Shown here one piece after another: positions 63,403 to 64,000 of a DNA stretch of 64,000 nt (position 1 is its first letter; each line of letters opens with the position of its first letter). The stretch spans positions 248,001 to 312,000 of the forward strand of contig NZ_AQGU01000029.1 in the NCBI RefSeq assembly GCF_014905615.1, read 5' to 3'. The notes under the pieces are model-generated. The model was not told the origin of the DNA. It did no database searches and was given only the letters and a program-made list of their open reading frames with translations. The position numbers and the translations under genes were made by a program. This stretch comes from Pseudoalteromonas aliena SW19. Its GTDB lineage: Bacteria > Pseudomonadota > Gammaproteobacteria > Enterobacterales > Alteromonadaceae.

Positions 63403-64000
63403 TTAAATAATGTCGCGCACTTGTTGTTTAAATGACTTGCCAATTTTAACTGACACGCCTGATGCTAGTTGAACGCTTTCATTACTTAACGCGACCACTT
63501 TGTGTTTGTTAATAACGTAAGATTTGTGGACTTGAATAAATGAAGTATCAAGCTCTTGCAATATGTATTTGAGAGTACTGCTTGCAAGTAATGCTTTTTC
63601 ACCTTGCCATACTTTTACATAATTTCCATAAGCCTCAAACATGTCTATATCGCTTAATTGAATTTTATGTTTTTCACGATCGATTTTAAGTGTGATAGTC
63701 AGAGGTGCCTTGGAATTTAGCGTTATGTGTTTTCTTTTTTGCCGTACTTTATTGAGTGCTTGTTCAAGGCGTTGCGCAGAGACTGGTTTTAGTAGGTAGT
63801 CAGTTACGTCAAGTTCAAAACCGGCTAAAGCATATTCTTGATACGCACTAATAATAATCACTTGTGGTCGATTCGCGAGCACTTTTAGTAATGCAATGCC
63901 CGATAGTTCGGGCATGTTTATGTCTAAAAATAACAAATCAATAGATGATGTGGCTAAAGCACATAATGCATCTTTAGCGTTAAGGTATTGTCCGCTTATA
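63403..64000 (-). CDS. LytTR-family response regulator (5' end beyond window)
   Basis: The frame is open to the right edge, so the receiver N-terminus is missing. The visible part has the phospho-acceptor Asp in L-L-F-L-D-I-N-M-P-E-L-S-G, then I-I-S-A-Y and L-L-K-P-V, and a C-terminal LytTR DNA-binding domain (about the last 100 residues) with F-I-Q-V-H-K-S-Y-V-I-N-K-H-K-V. Such regulators pair with a sensor histidine kinase, expected to the right of the window. Confidence 0.93.
   Translation of the reverse strand, partial: ISGQYLNAKDALCALATSSIDLLFLDINMPELSGIALLKVLANRPQVIIISAYQEYALAGFELDVTDYLLKPVSAQRLEQALNKVRQKRKHITLNSKAPLTITLKIDREKHKIQLSDIDMFEAYGNYVKVWQGEKALLASSTLKYILQELDTSFIQVHKSYVINKHKVVALSNESVQLASGVSVKIGKSFKQQVRDII

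Noticed and set aside
1..64000. CRISPR arrays, tRNA or rRNA genes
   Set aside because: No regularly spaced repeats, cloverleaf sequences or rRNA stretches were recognised on reading.

Overview
The window looks like chromosomal DNA of a marine gammaproteobacterium, most likely Pseudoalteromonas or a close relative in Alteromonadales. The reasons are the AT-rich composition, the protein flavour of AstB, ArsJ and the secretion genes, and the intergenic repeats. This is inference from the sequence; no database was searched.

Left part (1-16.6 kb) is ordinary chromosome: a partial methyltransferase-like membrane protein, a double-receiver regulator, a patatin-like phospholipase, a small island of hypothetical genes with duplicated leader repeats (2.8-5.4 kb), astB, the ohrR/ohr peroxide pair, an arsR-GAPDH-arsJ arsenate operon, a chemoreceptor, a TetR/AhpD-like divergent pair with two clear operators, and small envelope proteins.

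The core (16.2-57.8 kb) is a complete type VI secretion system (T6SS). It begins with a PEGA lipoprotein and the kinase ppkA on the minus strand, then tagH-tssJ-tssK-tssL-tssM-tagF-pppA (threonine phosphorylation switch plus membrane complex and baseplate adaptor). A fold-back MITE follows, then tssA-tssB-tssC-tssC2-tagJ-tssE-tssF-tssG-tssH (sheath, baseplate, ClpV), hcp with its own terminator, and vgrG. Directly behind vgrG sits an effector module: a small unknown protein, a stand-alone PAAR tip, a helical unknown protein, a degenerate ketosynthase-like protein, a 1527-residue Rhs protein with a DNA/RNA non-specific nuclease tail, and its YezG-like immunity protein.

From 50.8 to 54.6 kb is a wrecked second rhs locus: a short rhs core relic, a truncated DDE transposase, a REP-associated tyrosine transposase, an IS30 element, and an orphan toxin-like tail with a candidate immunity gene. 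A pentapeptide-repeat protein, a carboxypeptidase-regulatory-like small protein and a class 3 lipase (probable T6SS lipase effector) follow.

The right end (58-64 kb) holds a TIKI/ChaN-like protein with two tandem Sel1-like exported proteins, a small ORF, a membrane protein, a lipoprotein, remnants of frmB and of a TPR gene, a YddG-like exporter and the 3' part of a LytTR response regulator. The most novel material is the ketosynthase-like/helical/small-protein trio between vgrG and rhs, the disrupted second rhs locus, and the TIKI-Sel1 module. No tRNA, rRNA or CRISPR array was recognised.
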